A stretch of DNA of 41,723 nucleotides. Source: Candidatus Moranbacteria bacterium UBA2206. GTDB lineage: Bacteria; Patescibacteriota; Minisyncoccia; Moranbacterales; UBA2206. How positions within the stretch are numbered: position 1 is the first letter of the stretch; each line of letters opens with the position of its first letter. The notes under the pieces were generated by a model. It had not been told where the DNA came from. It searched no databases and saw only the letters and a list, made by a program, of their open reading frames with translations. This document shows, in pieces, positions 32,081-39,292 of this stretch. Both the position numbers and the translations under genes were made by a program. The DNA is taken from assembly GCA_002328565.1 (NCBI GenBank), contig DCUU01000063.1:1-41723 (forward strand), in the 5' to 3' direction.

Positions 32081-32539
32081 TTAATTTTTCAAAGTTTTAA
32101 GAGCTTGCTTAGCCAAGAAAATAACATTATTTTTTGATAAATATTTCTTATTATCCAAATCACTTTTGCTAAACCAATGAATATCCAAATGCTCCTTTTT
32201 ATTTAATTTAACTTTATCACTTTTTGCTTTTGCAAAATAATTAAAACAAATATGCTTGTGATTTTTTGATATATTGTGAATATCTAAAAAATTTGGCGTA
32301 AAAAGAAATTTCGTATCCATTTTTCTAAATTTTGGCTTACTGGATAATATTTCTACTTTCAATCCACATTCCTCTTTAATTTCTCGCAAAACAGCTTGCT
32401 CAGGATCTTCTTTCGGCTCAATATGACCTCCAATCGGCAACCATAAATTTAATTGTTTATGTAAAATTAATAAAACTTTATTCTTATACACAATATAAGC
32501 TGTTGAAGTAAAATCAATTGTTAATTCATTTTTCAACAT
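32081..32539 (-). CDS. NUDIX hydrolase
   Basis: 152 aa. The NUDIX box GHIEPKEDPEQAVLREIKEE runs from G to the EExG end (GX5EX7REUXEEXGU, complete with ECGL). This family cleaves nucleoside diphosphate-linked compounds; the substrate cannot be told. The gene is more AT-rich than its neighbours. Only 3 and 5 bases separate it from trxB and the malic enzyme gene, so the three are translated from one message. Confidence 0.9.
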   Translation of the reverse strand: MLKNELTIDFTSTAYIVYKNKVLLILHKQLNLWLPIGGHIEPKEDPEQAVLREIKEECGLKVEILSSKPKFRKMDTKFLFTPNFLDIHNISKNHKHICFNYFAKAKSDKVKLNKKEHLDIHWFSKSDLDNKKYLSKNNVIFLAKQALKTLKN

Positions 32540-32542
32540 ATA

Positions 32543-33472
32543 CTATTTCAATTTTAACATCTTATACGCACTATTAGCAGAAATTGCGCCTTCAGAACTT
32601 GCTGTGATAATTTGACGAAATTTATTGGATCCTATAGTAATGTCGCCGGCGGCAAAAATTCTAGGAATATTTGTACTCATATCTTCTTTTACTTTGATGT
32701 AATTTTTTTCATCGGTCATCACGCCGATTTTTTGCGCCAATTCTACTCCTGGTTCGGTGCCAACTTCGATGAATACGCCGTCCACTTCCAAATTATTTTG
32801 ATTATTATACGCCTTATCCAAAACTACTTTTTCCACTTTTGTTTCACCTTTAATTTCAATCACACCGGTACCCTTGACCAGTTCTATCTTGGAATTTCCC
32901 GCAATTTTTTCCAGCCACGCCGGCTCAGCTGACATTTTTTCTTCTTTAGTGATTAGATAGACTTTTTTGGCAAAATCTGTAAGTTCCAATGCCACTACTG
33001 CCGCACTATTTCCGCCCCCAACAACGCACACAGTTTTTTCTCGAAAAAACATCGCGTCACATGTAGCGCAATAGGAAACTCCGCGCCCCGTAAATTCTTT
33101 TTCTCCAGGGATATTCATCTTGCGGTAGCTTGCTCCCATAGCTAAAATAATTGCGCGAGTTTTGTAGAAATTTTTTGCGCAACTTATTTCAAAAGTTCCG
33201 TCTTCTAATTTAGAAATAGAAGCCACTGATTCTCTATTTATTTTTGCACCAAAACTCTCAACATGTTCCACAAATTTGGAAATTAAACCAGCGCCGGAAA
33301 TCTTTTTTTCTCCCGGCCAGTTTTCTAAATCATAAATTTCATTCATTTGTCCGCCTTGCGAAGCGCCGAAAATTAGATGCTCCAGTTTGTAGCGTGAAGC
33401 ATAAATTGAAGCACTAAGTCCCGCCGGACCGGCGCCGATGATTGCTAAATCATAAGTTTTATTATTTTCCAT
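32543..33472 (-). CDS. trxB: thioredoxin-disulfide reductase
   Basis: 309 aa from the ATG at 33472. An FAD flavoenzyme that reduces thioredoxin. FAD motif IIGAGPAGLSASIYASR (11-27); redox pair C135/C138 in SYCATCDAMFF; second nucleotide motif VVGGGNSA (about 151-158); C-terminal FAAGDITIGSNKFRQI. The full-length pattern matches the low-molecular-weight TrxB. It pairs with trxA, 105 bases upstream. A TGTCAT-type repeat lies between them. Confidence 0.96.
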   Translation of the reverse strand: MENNKTYDLAIIGAGPAGLSASIYASRYKLEHLIFGASQGGQMNEIYDLENWPGEKKISGAGLISKFVEHVESFGAKINRESVASISKLEDGTFEISCAKNFYKTRAIILAMGASYRKMNIPGEKEFTGRGVSYCATCDAMFFREKTVCVVGGGNSAAVVALELTDFAKKVYLITKEEKMSAEPAWLEKIAGNSKIELVKGTGVIEIKGETKVEKVVLDKAYNNQNNLEVDGVFIEVGTEPGVELAQKIGVMTDEKNYIKVKEDMSTNIPRIFAAGDITIGSNKFRQIITASSEGAISANSAYKMLKLK

Positions 33473-33484
33473 ATTAATACAAGT

Positions 33485-33553
33485 TGTCATCCTGAACTTG
33501 TTTCAGGATCTAAATATGCAATCAAGAGATGCTGAAATAAATTCAGCATGACA
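33485..33553. repeat. two-hairpin dispersed repeat, TGTCAT family (copy 4)
   Basis: TGTCATCCTGAACTTG ... to CAGCATGACA; hairpins CCTGAA-CTTGT-TTCAGG and GCTGAA-ATAAA-TTCAGC. It lies between trxA and trxB, 12 bases from the trxB ATG. Confidence 0.85.
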
Positions 33554-33577
33554 AAATATTATTTATGCATAAATTTT

Positions 33578-33892
33578 TTACGCTTTTTCCAGCTCCTCCT
33601 TCAAAGCTTCCTTTGATTGCACACCCACTAGTTGTTTGATCATTTTTCCACCTTTGAAAACCATAATGGTTGGAATAGACATTACGGAAAAATCTTGTGC
33701 TATCTGCGGGTTTTCATCTACATTCAATTTTCCAATCTTAGCTTTATCCCCCATTTCCTTAGCCAATTCTTCGATTATCGGACCCATCATCTGACATGGT
33801 CCACACCACGGTGCCCAAAAATCAACCAGCACTGGTTTTTCACACTTCACTACTTCTTGATCAAAGTTTTGATCGGTAAAGACTACTTCCAT
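33578..33892 (-). CDS. trxA: thioredoxin
   Basis: 104 aa. The redox motif WAPWCGPC puts the active Cys at C30 and C33; FSVMSIPTIMVFKGG carries the cis-Pro. It is a general disulfide reductant in the cytoplasm. It is immediately upstream of its reductase trxB, which supports a functional thioredoxin system. Since the anaerobic NrdD uses formate in many bacteria but thioredoxin in some, the pair could also serve NrdD; this is inference. Confidence 0.97.
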   Translation of the reverse strand: MEVVFTDQNFDQEVVKCEKPVLVDFWAPWCGPCQMMGPIIEELAKEMGDKAKIGKLNVDENPQIAQDFSVMSIPTIMVFKGGKMIKQLVGVQSKEALKEELEKA

Positions 33893-33949
33893 AGTTTTTA
33901 TTTATTTTAAAAATTATAAAGATATTACACTAAAGTATAAAATAAATTT

Positions 33950-34663
33950 CTATTTCCCAAATCTTCTTTCCCTTCTGGCGTATTCTTCCAAAGCTTCTTC
34001 AAATTTTTCTTCGTTAAAATCAGGAAAATTTTCCGCTGAAAAATACAGTTGAGCATCAGCCACTTCCCACATCAAAAATCCATTAGAATTATGTGGTTCT
34101 CCACCTGTTCGAATCATAAAGTCTACTGGCGGAAATTTAGCCGTCATCAAATTAGCTTTCAAGATTTCTGGCGTAATTTTTGTCCCCTTTTCTGATTTGG
34201 CAATAATTTTTTCAATAGCTTGAAGCATATCGTCCGTACCAGAGTAAGCCAGCATAAAATTTAACATTCTTTTTTTATAATGTTTAGTCTTTTCAATTGC
34301 TTCTTTAATTATGTTTTTTAGCGACTCTGGGAATTGTTCTTCCCAATGACCAATCACATTTACCTGCACTTCATTTTCATGAATTTCTTTTCCTTCCAAA
34401 AGTCTTTGGAAATATCTTTTATAAATATCCAAAAGTGCCTTTTTTTCTGCAATCGGACGCTTCAAAAGATTGTCCATCGAAGAACCCCAAAGAGAAAGAC
34501 AATTTATTTCTTTCTTGAGTGCAAATTGAATTAGTTTTTCGAGATTTGTCGCTCCCGCATCATGCCCCTCCCAAGGATCAAGACCTTTGGCCTTGGCCCA
34601 ACGCCGATTTCCGTCAGGGATAATGGCAATGTGACGCGGAATGAATTTCGAGTTGTTTTCCAT
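33950..34663 (-). CDS. uppS: isoprenyl transferase (undecaprenyl diphosphate synthase)
   Basis: 237 aa. A cis-prenyltransferase making the C55 carrier lipid for cell-wall synthesis. The signature IPDGNRRWAKAKGL has catalytic D17; C-terminal FMIRTGGEPHNSNGFLMWEVADAQLYF is conserved. It is 45 bases after the polyprenyl synthase gene, which provides the shorter allylic diphosphate. DgkA elsewhere would recycle undecaprenol. Length fits the family. Confidence 0.97.
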   Translation of the reverse strand: MENNSKFIPRHIAIIPDGNRRWAKAKGLDPWEGHDAGATNLEKLIQFALKKEINCLSLWGSSMDNLLKRPIAEKKALLDIYKRYFQRLLEGKEIHENEVQVNVIGHWEEQFPESLKNIIKEAIEKTKHYKKRMLNFMLAYSGTDDMLQAIEKIIAKSEKGTKITPEILKANLMTAKFPPVDFMIRTGGEPHNSNGFLMWEVADAQLYFSAENFPDFNEEKFEEALEEYARRERRFGK

Positions 34664-34708
34664 AATTAAAATAATAGCTTAAAAAAGAAGAGAGAGCAAC
34701 TGCTCTGG

Positions 34709-35800
34709 CTAGACTTCTCTTTTGATTATATATTCGGCTAATCCTTCCATAAAAAACTTCGCTTCTTTATTTTTAAATTCAATTTTCTTAAGTGCTTCCA
34801 GCGACTGTGCCACAAAATTTTCGGCTAACTCTTGATTGTATTTCAGCGAACCAGTTTCTCTAATTATTTGTCTAAATTCTTCCAATTCGTTTTTAGTTAA
34901 ATCTTTTTTGCCTAAATATTTTTGCAAATTTTTTTTCTGCTCGCGTGTTCCGTTTTGCAAAGCCTTAAGAAGAAGCAATGTCTGTTTTCCTTCAGAAACG
35001 TCTGATCCAACTGGCTTGCCTGTTTTCTTTTCGTCGCCAAAAATTCCCAAAATATCATCTCTAATTTGAAAAGCTTTTCCCAGTGGCAAAGAATAGGCGC
35101 TGAATTTATCCAGAATTTTTTTGTCTGAATTTCCGCTTAAGATACTGCCGAAATGAAGTGGTCCTTCAAAGGTATAGCGGGAAGTTTTTCCTTCAAACAT
35201 ATGCAAAATTTCTTTTTCACTAGTTCGCCCGCGATTTTCCATTACCACATCCAGCATCTCTCCGGCGCAAGTGATATATACAATATTTTGCATCTTATCC
35301 AGCGCTTTAATAATTATTTCTGGAGAAAATTTTGAATTGAAAATTATTTCATTAGCCATCGCATAAGCAATGTCGCCCGTTATTATCGCCATTGAATTTC
35401 CAAAATGCGCGCTGTCTTCCTTGGACTTGGAAATTATCCTTTGCCCGATTTTTTTGTATTTTTCGTGTACCGTGGTGATACCATGTCTTTTTTCATCGCG
35501 ATCAATGATGTCGTCATGAATCAAAAGAAAACTATGAATCAATTCCAGACTCATCGAAACTTCCAAAATTTTCTGATCCTCTTTTCCACCACTAGCCAAA
35601 TAGCCATAATAGACCAAAGCCGGCCGAATTCTTTTTCCGCCCGCCAGCGTAAAATCCGCAATCATCTTGATTGCTTGACTCGCAAAAAAATCAACCTCTT
35701 TGGCTTTTTTTATCTTCTGTTTAAAATATTTTTCCAAACACGGATCAAATCTTTTTTTATACTCTTTCAAAATCTCAATCGCATCCATAATATTTTTCAT
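34709..35800 (-). CDS. polyprenyl diphosphate synthase (trans-isoprenyl transferase family)
   Basis: 363 aa from the ATG at 35800. A class I isoprenoid chain-elongation enzyme. First Asp-rich motif LLIHDDIIDRDEKRHG (DDIID); second RDDILGIFGDEKKTG with GSDVSEGKQTLL after it; GGKRIRPALVYYG is the substrate Lys/Arg region. Chain length cannot be read from the sequence with certainty; GGPP or FPP is likely. It is larger than the usual 290-330 aa because of an extended C-terminus. A 12-bp hairpin (35814-35851) lies just upstream of its start. It forms a unit with uppS. Confidence 0.93.
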   Translation of the reverse strand: MKNIMDAIEILKEYKKRFDPCLEKYFKQKIKKAKEVDFFASQAIKMIADFTLAGGKRIRPALVYYGYLASGGKEDQKILEVSMSLELIHSFLLIHDDIIDRDEKRHGITTVHEKYKKIGQRIISKSKEDSAHFGNSMAIITGDIAYAMANEIIFNSKFSPEIIIKALDKMQNIVYITCAGEMLDVVMENRGRTSEKEILHMFEGKTSRYTFEGPLHFGSILSGNSDKKILDKFSAYSLPLGKAFQIRDDILGIFGDEKKTGKPVGSDVSEGKQTLLLLKALQNGTREQKKNLQKYLGKKDLTKNELEEFRQIIRETGSLKYNQELAENFVAQSLEALKKIEFKNKEAKFFMEGLAEYIIKREV

Positions 35801-35813
35801 TATCAATAAGTCG

Positions 35814-35851
35814 CTGAAGAATTAATATTTTTACGAAATTTAATTCTTCAG
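35814..35851. promoter_or_regulatory. 12-bp hairpin in the leader of the polyprenyl synthase gene
   Basis: CTGAAGAATTAA (35814-35825) and TTAATTCTTCAG (35840-35851) are exact reverse complements, with a 14-base loop. It ends 13 bases from the chosen ATG, where it could affect translation. Confidence 0.55.
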
Positions 35852-35903
35852 TAGTTCCATCAACTAAAATAAGCCTATCAAAAAATAGCATCTTTAGCAA
35901 GAA

Positions 35904-35942
35904 AAAAAATCAGGCGCCCCATGTATAATGGTAACGCCCAAT
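35904..35942 (-). terminator. probable terminator after the 93-aa gene
   Basis: Minus strand: GGCG / CGCC stem with a partly paired loop, followed by TGATTTTTTTTC. Weaker than the others, but with a long T run. Confidence 0.45.
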
Positions 35943-35958
35943 TACTCCTCCAAAAAGA

Positions 35959-36240
35959 TTATCTTTTTTGAAGGAAATCCCAAAATTCATCCGGTTTCAT
36001 TTCTGCGACCACAGCCTCAACCCCAAGACGTTGAGCTATTTCATTTTTTAAAATTTTCATCATTGATGATTTTTCTTCCAACTCTTTTTCTGATTTTACC
36101 TGCTCATCACTTTTCGGTATTAAACCACTCACATGCCGTAATCCATCGTAATATCTTATATCTGTATGCAAAGATAAAATACGAACATGCGTTCTTTCAA
36201 ATTTATCAATCACATCTTGAATATTTTTTTCTTTTGCCAT
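35959..36240 (-). CDS. small soluble protein paired with the NYN gene, unknown
   Basis: 93 aa, charged, mostly helical in appearance (MAKEKNIQDVIDKFERTHVRIL; SEKELEEKSSMMKILKNEIAQRL). No signal or membrane segment. It has a strong Shine-Dalgarno (GAGGAGG, 6-7 bases before ATG), unusual in this window. It lies 27 bases after the NYN-domain gene, in a two-gene cassette bounded by a terminator on each side. The family is not recognised; a partner or regulator of the NYN protein is inferred from context. Confidence 0.6.
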   Translation of the reverse strand: MAKEKNIQDVIDKFERTHVRILSLHTDIRYYDGLRHVSGLIPKSDEQVKSEKELEEKSSMMKILKNEIAQRLGVEAVVAEMKPDEFWDFLQKR

Positions 36241-36267
36241 TTTGTGCCTCCTCTTATAAGGATTATC

Positions 36268-36744
36268 CTAACTCGGTAATAATTTCATGATTTCATATGG
36301 AGCCAATCTTTCCGCCTTTTCAAATTCAACATATTCCATTTCTGGAAGATTGCCAGAGATGACATCTTGAAATATCTGGGTTGAATTTAGGATTGATTGC
36401 TCCGCCGTAACTGACACAACATATGTTTTTTTGTTTCCATACTTGTGCCCTAAATTCCCAAGAATAATCTCCGCATAATCACCCCCTGAAACAAAGATTA
36501 AAATATCAATATTTATTTGAGTGCATTCCTGAGATATATCGTCAAGGCCCTTCGGATCTTTGCGAATATCGCAAATATACGAAGAATTCCAGATGATAAC
36601 ACCTTGAATTTTTGCTTCATAAAGAAGCTTTATTCCTTCTTTAGCCCTCAGAAGGTTATCGATGGAATCAATTAATAAAGCAACTCTTTTTGGTTTTGGA
36701 GAATCTTCTTCGTCAATCCCAACATTTTTTTCTTGTTTTGACAT
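36268..36744 (-). CDS. NYN-domain (LabA/DUF88-like) protein
   Basis: 158 aa. The PIN-like NYN fold is suggested by RVALLIDSIDNLLRA (D26, D29), GVIIWNSSYI, then DILIFVSGGDYAEIILGNL (D89) and YVVSVTAEQSILNSTQIFQDVI; these follow the acidic-residue spacing of NYN nucleases. Some residues differ from the classic motifs (VSGGDYAEI in place of SGDSDFxPL), so nuclease activity is uncertain. It is the first gene of a two-gene cassette with the 93-aa protein. It may act on RNA or be regulatory. Confidence 0.7.
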   Translation of the reverse strand: MSKQEKNVGIDEEDSPKPKRVALLIDSIDNLLRAKEGIKLLYEAKIQGVIIWNSSYICDIRKDPKGLDDISQECTQINIDILIFVSGGDYAEIILGNLGHKYGNKKTYVVSVTAEQSILNSTQIFQDVISGNLPEMEYVEFEKAERLAPYEIMKLLPS

Positions 36745-36870
36745 GGCCTTTTCTTCCTTTCTCTGATTTGAAGTTTTTTGTGAATTTAATTTCCAATAAA
36801 TTATTTCTAATTCAAAATTTTCTATTCATTTTTTAAACAACAAAAACCAAGTTTTCTTGACCCTCCTTAA

Positions 36871-36908
36871 AGATTACCCTAGCACAAAAACCCAAAAAAA
36901 ATCAAGCT
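36871..36908 (-). promoter_or_regulatory. promoter candidate of the NYN cassette
   Basis: Minus strand: TTGATT (about 36905-36900), 18-base spacer, TAGGGT-like -10 with TGTGC before it (about 36876-36890). It overlaps the groEL terminator. An AAGGAGGGTC motif lies in the leader (36859-36868) but no clear gene follows. Confidence 0.3.
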
Positions 36909-36930
36909 TTTTCGATAAGCTTGATTTTTT
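36894..36930 (-). terminator. Rho-independent terminator after groEL (bidirectional)
   Basis: ATCAAGCTT (36901-36909) and AAGCTTGAT (36917-36925) form a 9-bp stem with A and T runs on both sides. Confidence 0.88.
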
Positions 36931-36958
36931 GCATATTTTCAGAAATATAGAGGATTTT

Positions 36959-38611
36959 CTACATCATGCCACCCATTCCGCCCATTCCCGGCATTCCGCC
37001 GTGCATATGCTCATCTTTTTTCTCTGGCAAATCTGTGACAACAGCTTCAGTGGTGAGAAGCATAGCCGAGACTGAGACAGCATTTTCCAGAGCTGTTCGC
37101 GTCACTTTCAGGGGATCAATAATTCCGGCTTTGAGCATATCTTCCACATATTTATCCTCCATCGCATCATAACCAAAATTTATCCCTGCGCTTTCAATGA
37201 CCTTATCCAAGACTACGCCAGGATCTTTTTTCCCGGCATTAGCGGCAATTTGTTTTAGCGGTTCACCGAGTGATCGAATAAGTGTTTCGTAGCCAGCTTT
37301 ATAATCATAACTTTTGTCCGCATGATCTTTCAATTGAAGTTCTTTGGACGCTTTGGCCAAAGCCACGCCTCCACCGGCCACAATTCCCTCCTCCACCGCC
37401 GCGCGAGTGGCTGAGAGAGCATCTTCCATTTTATGCTTGATATAAGTCAGTTCAGTTTCCGTGGCTGCACCAACCTTGATCACGGCTACGCCACCGGAAA
37501 TTTTGGCAATTCGCTTTTGCAATTTCTCTTTGTCATAATCATTGTCAGAATTTTCCGCTTGCTTTTTGATTTGCGCTACGCGAGTTTCAATTTCTTCTTT
37601 TTTTCCTTTGCCCCCAACAATAGTCGTGTCATCTTTAGTCGCCACTACTTTTTGCGCTTGGCCAAGCATAGCAATTTCTGTTTTCTTTAGATCTAAGCCT
37701 TTTTCTTCCGTAATAACTTGTCCGCCAGTCAGAATTGCAATGTCTTCAAGTATGGCTTTTCGTCCGTCACCATATTCTGGCGCCTTAATTGCCAAAACAT
37801 TTATTATCCCTCGCAGCTTATTAACCACCAATGTTGCCAAGGCTTCGCCGTCAACATCGTCAGCGATAATGACCAATTCTTTTTTTCCGCCCTGGGCAAT
37901 TTTTTCTAAAATTGGCAAAATTTCAGCAATGGCGGAAATCTTTTTGTCAGTAATCAAAATATAGGGATCTTTGAGTTCGGCTTTTTGCGTTTCGACGTCG
38001 GTGATCATATATGGCGAAACATAACCCTTATCAAAATTCATCCCCTCCACAATTTCTTTGGAAAATCCAAAGGTCTGCGATTCTTCCACGGTGATTACGC
38101 CATCTTTTCCCACTTCTTCCATCACTTCCGCAATCATCTCGCCCATTTCCTTGGACTCTGCCGCAATTGTGGCTACTTGAGAAATTTCTTCTTTGGAATT
38201 AACTTTCTTCGAATTTTTAGAAAGTATTTCCACGACATCATTTTTGGCCATTTCCATCCCTCGACGAATTTCAATCGGGCTCATCCCTGTTTCTACAAAT
38301 TTCAAACCTTCATGCGCTAGTGCTTGTGTCATAACAGTTGAGGTAGTCGTGCCATCTCCCGCCACATCATTAGTTTTGCTCGCCACTTCCTTGATCAGCC
38401 CAGCCCCGATATTTTCGAATTTGTCCTCCAATTCAATTTCTTTCGCTATAGAAACCCCGTCGTTAGTAATTGTCGGAGAACCAAAACCTTTGTCCAAAAT
38501 GACATTTCTGCCTTTTGGTCCAAGAGTAGTTTTCACTGTATTTGCCACTTTATCGATGCCTAATTTTATTTTTTTTCTGGCATCAACCCCTATTTCAATT
38601 TGCTTTGCCAT
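36959..38611 (-). CDS. groEL: 60-kDa chaperonin GroEL
   Basis: 550 aa from MAKQIEIGVD; an in-frame extension of seven codons upstream belongs to a repeat and is rejected. ATP-binding TLGPKGRNVIL and GDGTTTSTV, and the C-terminal GGMPGMGGMGGMM tail are present. It forms the double-ring chaperonin with GroES. The gap to groES (38612-38777) is almost filled by a structured repeat that touches its start codon. It is under the groES promoter with CIRCE operator. A terminator follows. Confidence 0.99.
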   Translation of the reverse strand: MAKQIEIGVDARKKIKLGIDKVANTVKTTLGPKGRNVILDKGFGSPTITNDGVSIAKEIELEDKFENIGAGLIKEVASKTNDVAGDGTTTSTVMTQALAHEGLKFVETGMSPIEIRRGMEMAKNDVVEILSKNSKKVNSKEEISQVATIAAESKEMGEMIAEVMEEVGKDGVITVEESQTFGFSKEIVEGMNFDKGYVSPYMITDVETQKAELKDPYILITDKKISAIAEILPILEKIAQGGKKELVIIADDVDGEALATLVVNKLRGIINVLAIKAPEYGDGRKAILEDIAILTGGQVITEEKGLDLKKTEIAMLGQAQKVVATKDDTTIVGGKGKKEEIETRVAQIKKQAENSDNDYDKEKLQKRIAKISGGVAVIKVGAATETELTYIKHKMEDALSATRAAVEEGIVAGGGVALAKASKELQLKDHADKSYDYKAGYETLIRSLGEPLKQIAANAGKKDPGVVLDKVIESAGINFGYDAMEDKYVEDMLKAGIIDPLKVTRTALENAVSVSAMLLTTEAVVTDLPEKKDEHMHGGMPGMGGMGGMM

Positions 38612-38763
38612 TTTTGTCTGTGAGCGAAGCAAGCAGGAACAAAAATGAGCATCCCTGCACCAATTCGCTTTTAAATTTTATGTTAATTATAAACTAAGCC
38701 GTAGGCGACCACGCACATAAATTTCACTTTCAAGAAAATCTTTATTGGAATTGGTGCGGGATA
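38610..38763. repeat. structured element abutting groEL start (ATCCCTGCACCAATTC family, copy 2)
   Basis: Hairpin ATTTTTGTCTG ... GGAACAAAAAT (38610-38645), then ATCCCTGCACCAATTCGC (38651-38668), a loop with AACTAAGCCGTAGGC, and GGAATTGGTGCGGGATA (38747-38763). It matches the copy at 5411-5565 in order and orientation. Confidence 0.82.
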
Positions 38764-38777
38764 GCCATCTCAAAAAA

Positions 38778-39068
38778 CTATTCTAATATACCAAGTATAT
38801 CCCCTTCACTAACCAAAAGATATTTTTCTTCATCAATTTTTATCTCATCTGGAGAATATTTCTTAAACATTACTTTGTCGCCAACTTTCACATTCATTGA
38901 TTTCAATTGTCCATTATCCATAATTTTCCCTGGACCCACTGCCAACACCTCTCCCTTTTCCGGTTTTTCTTTGTTGGCATTGTCAGGCAAAAAAATTCCT
39001 GACGCAGTAGTTTCTTCCGCACTCATCGGTTTCACGACAACATTGTCATGTAACGGTTTCAATTTCAT
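38778..39068 (-). CDS. groES: 10-kDa co-chaperonin GroES
   Basis: 96 aa. The GroEL lid. LKPLHDNVVVKPM at the N-terminus, the mobile loop EETTASGIFLPDNANKEKPEKG, GDKVMFKKYSPDEIKIDEEKYLLVSEGDILGIL at the end: all canonical. It is the first gene of groES-groEL, preceded by a CIRCE operator, a consensus promoter and a structured 5' leader. Length is normal. Confidence 0.98.
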   Translation of the reverse strand: MKLKPLHDNVVVKPMSAEETTASGIFLPDNANKEKPEKGEVLAVGPGKIMDNGQLKSMNVKVGDKVMFKKYSPDEIKIDEEKYLLVSEGDILGILE

Positions 39069-39139
39069 ATTTTTGATTCCTGCTTTAATCTAAAAAATTA
39101 GATTAAAACCGAAAAATTAATAATTAGCAAAGTAATTAG

Positions 39140-39209
39140 TCCCGCATTAACTTAGCACTGGCCTTCGGCCAATTTGTATCGAAGATACAGGTGCTAAGTT
39201 AGTGCGGGA
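39140..39209. repeat. three-way-junction-like palindrome in the groES leader
   Basis: A 19-bp stem (39140-39158 with 39191-39209, one G-T pair) encloses two hairpins, TGGCC-TTC-GGCCA (39159-39171) and TGTATC-GAA-GATACA (39175-39189). The stem ends include TTAGCAC and GTGCTAA, the CIRCE half-site words. Confidence 0.75.
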
Positions 39210-39236
39210 TTAGCACTCGCATCATCCGACTGCTAA
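39210..39236. promoter_or_regulatory. CIRCE operator (HrcA-binding)
   Basis: TTAGCACTC (39210-39218), nine bases, GACTGCTAA (39228-39236): the consensus TTAGCACTC-N9-GAGTGCTAA with one mismatch. It lies just downstream of the groES -10 box. It implies HrcA control of groES-groEL; hrcA is not in the window. Confidence 0.92.
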
Positions 39237-39241
39237 TTTAT

Positions 39242-39269
39242 ATTGTATAGAAAAATTGAAGAGTGTCAA
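39242..39269 (-). promoter_or_regulatory. groES-groEL promoter
   Basis: Minus strand: TTGACA (39269-39264), 16-base spacer, TACAAT (39247-39242), directly followed by CIRCE. Confidence 0.8.
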
Positions 39270-39292
39270 GGATTGATTTTGACAATAATTTC

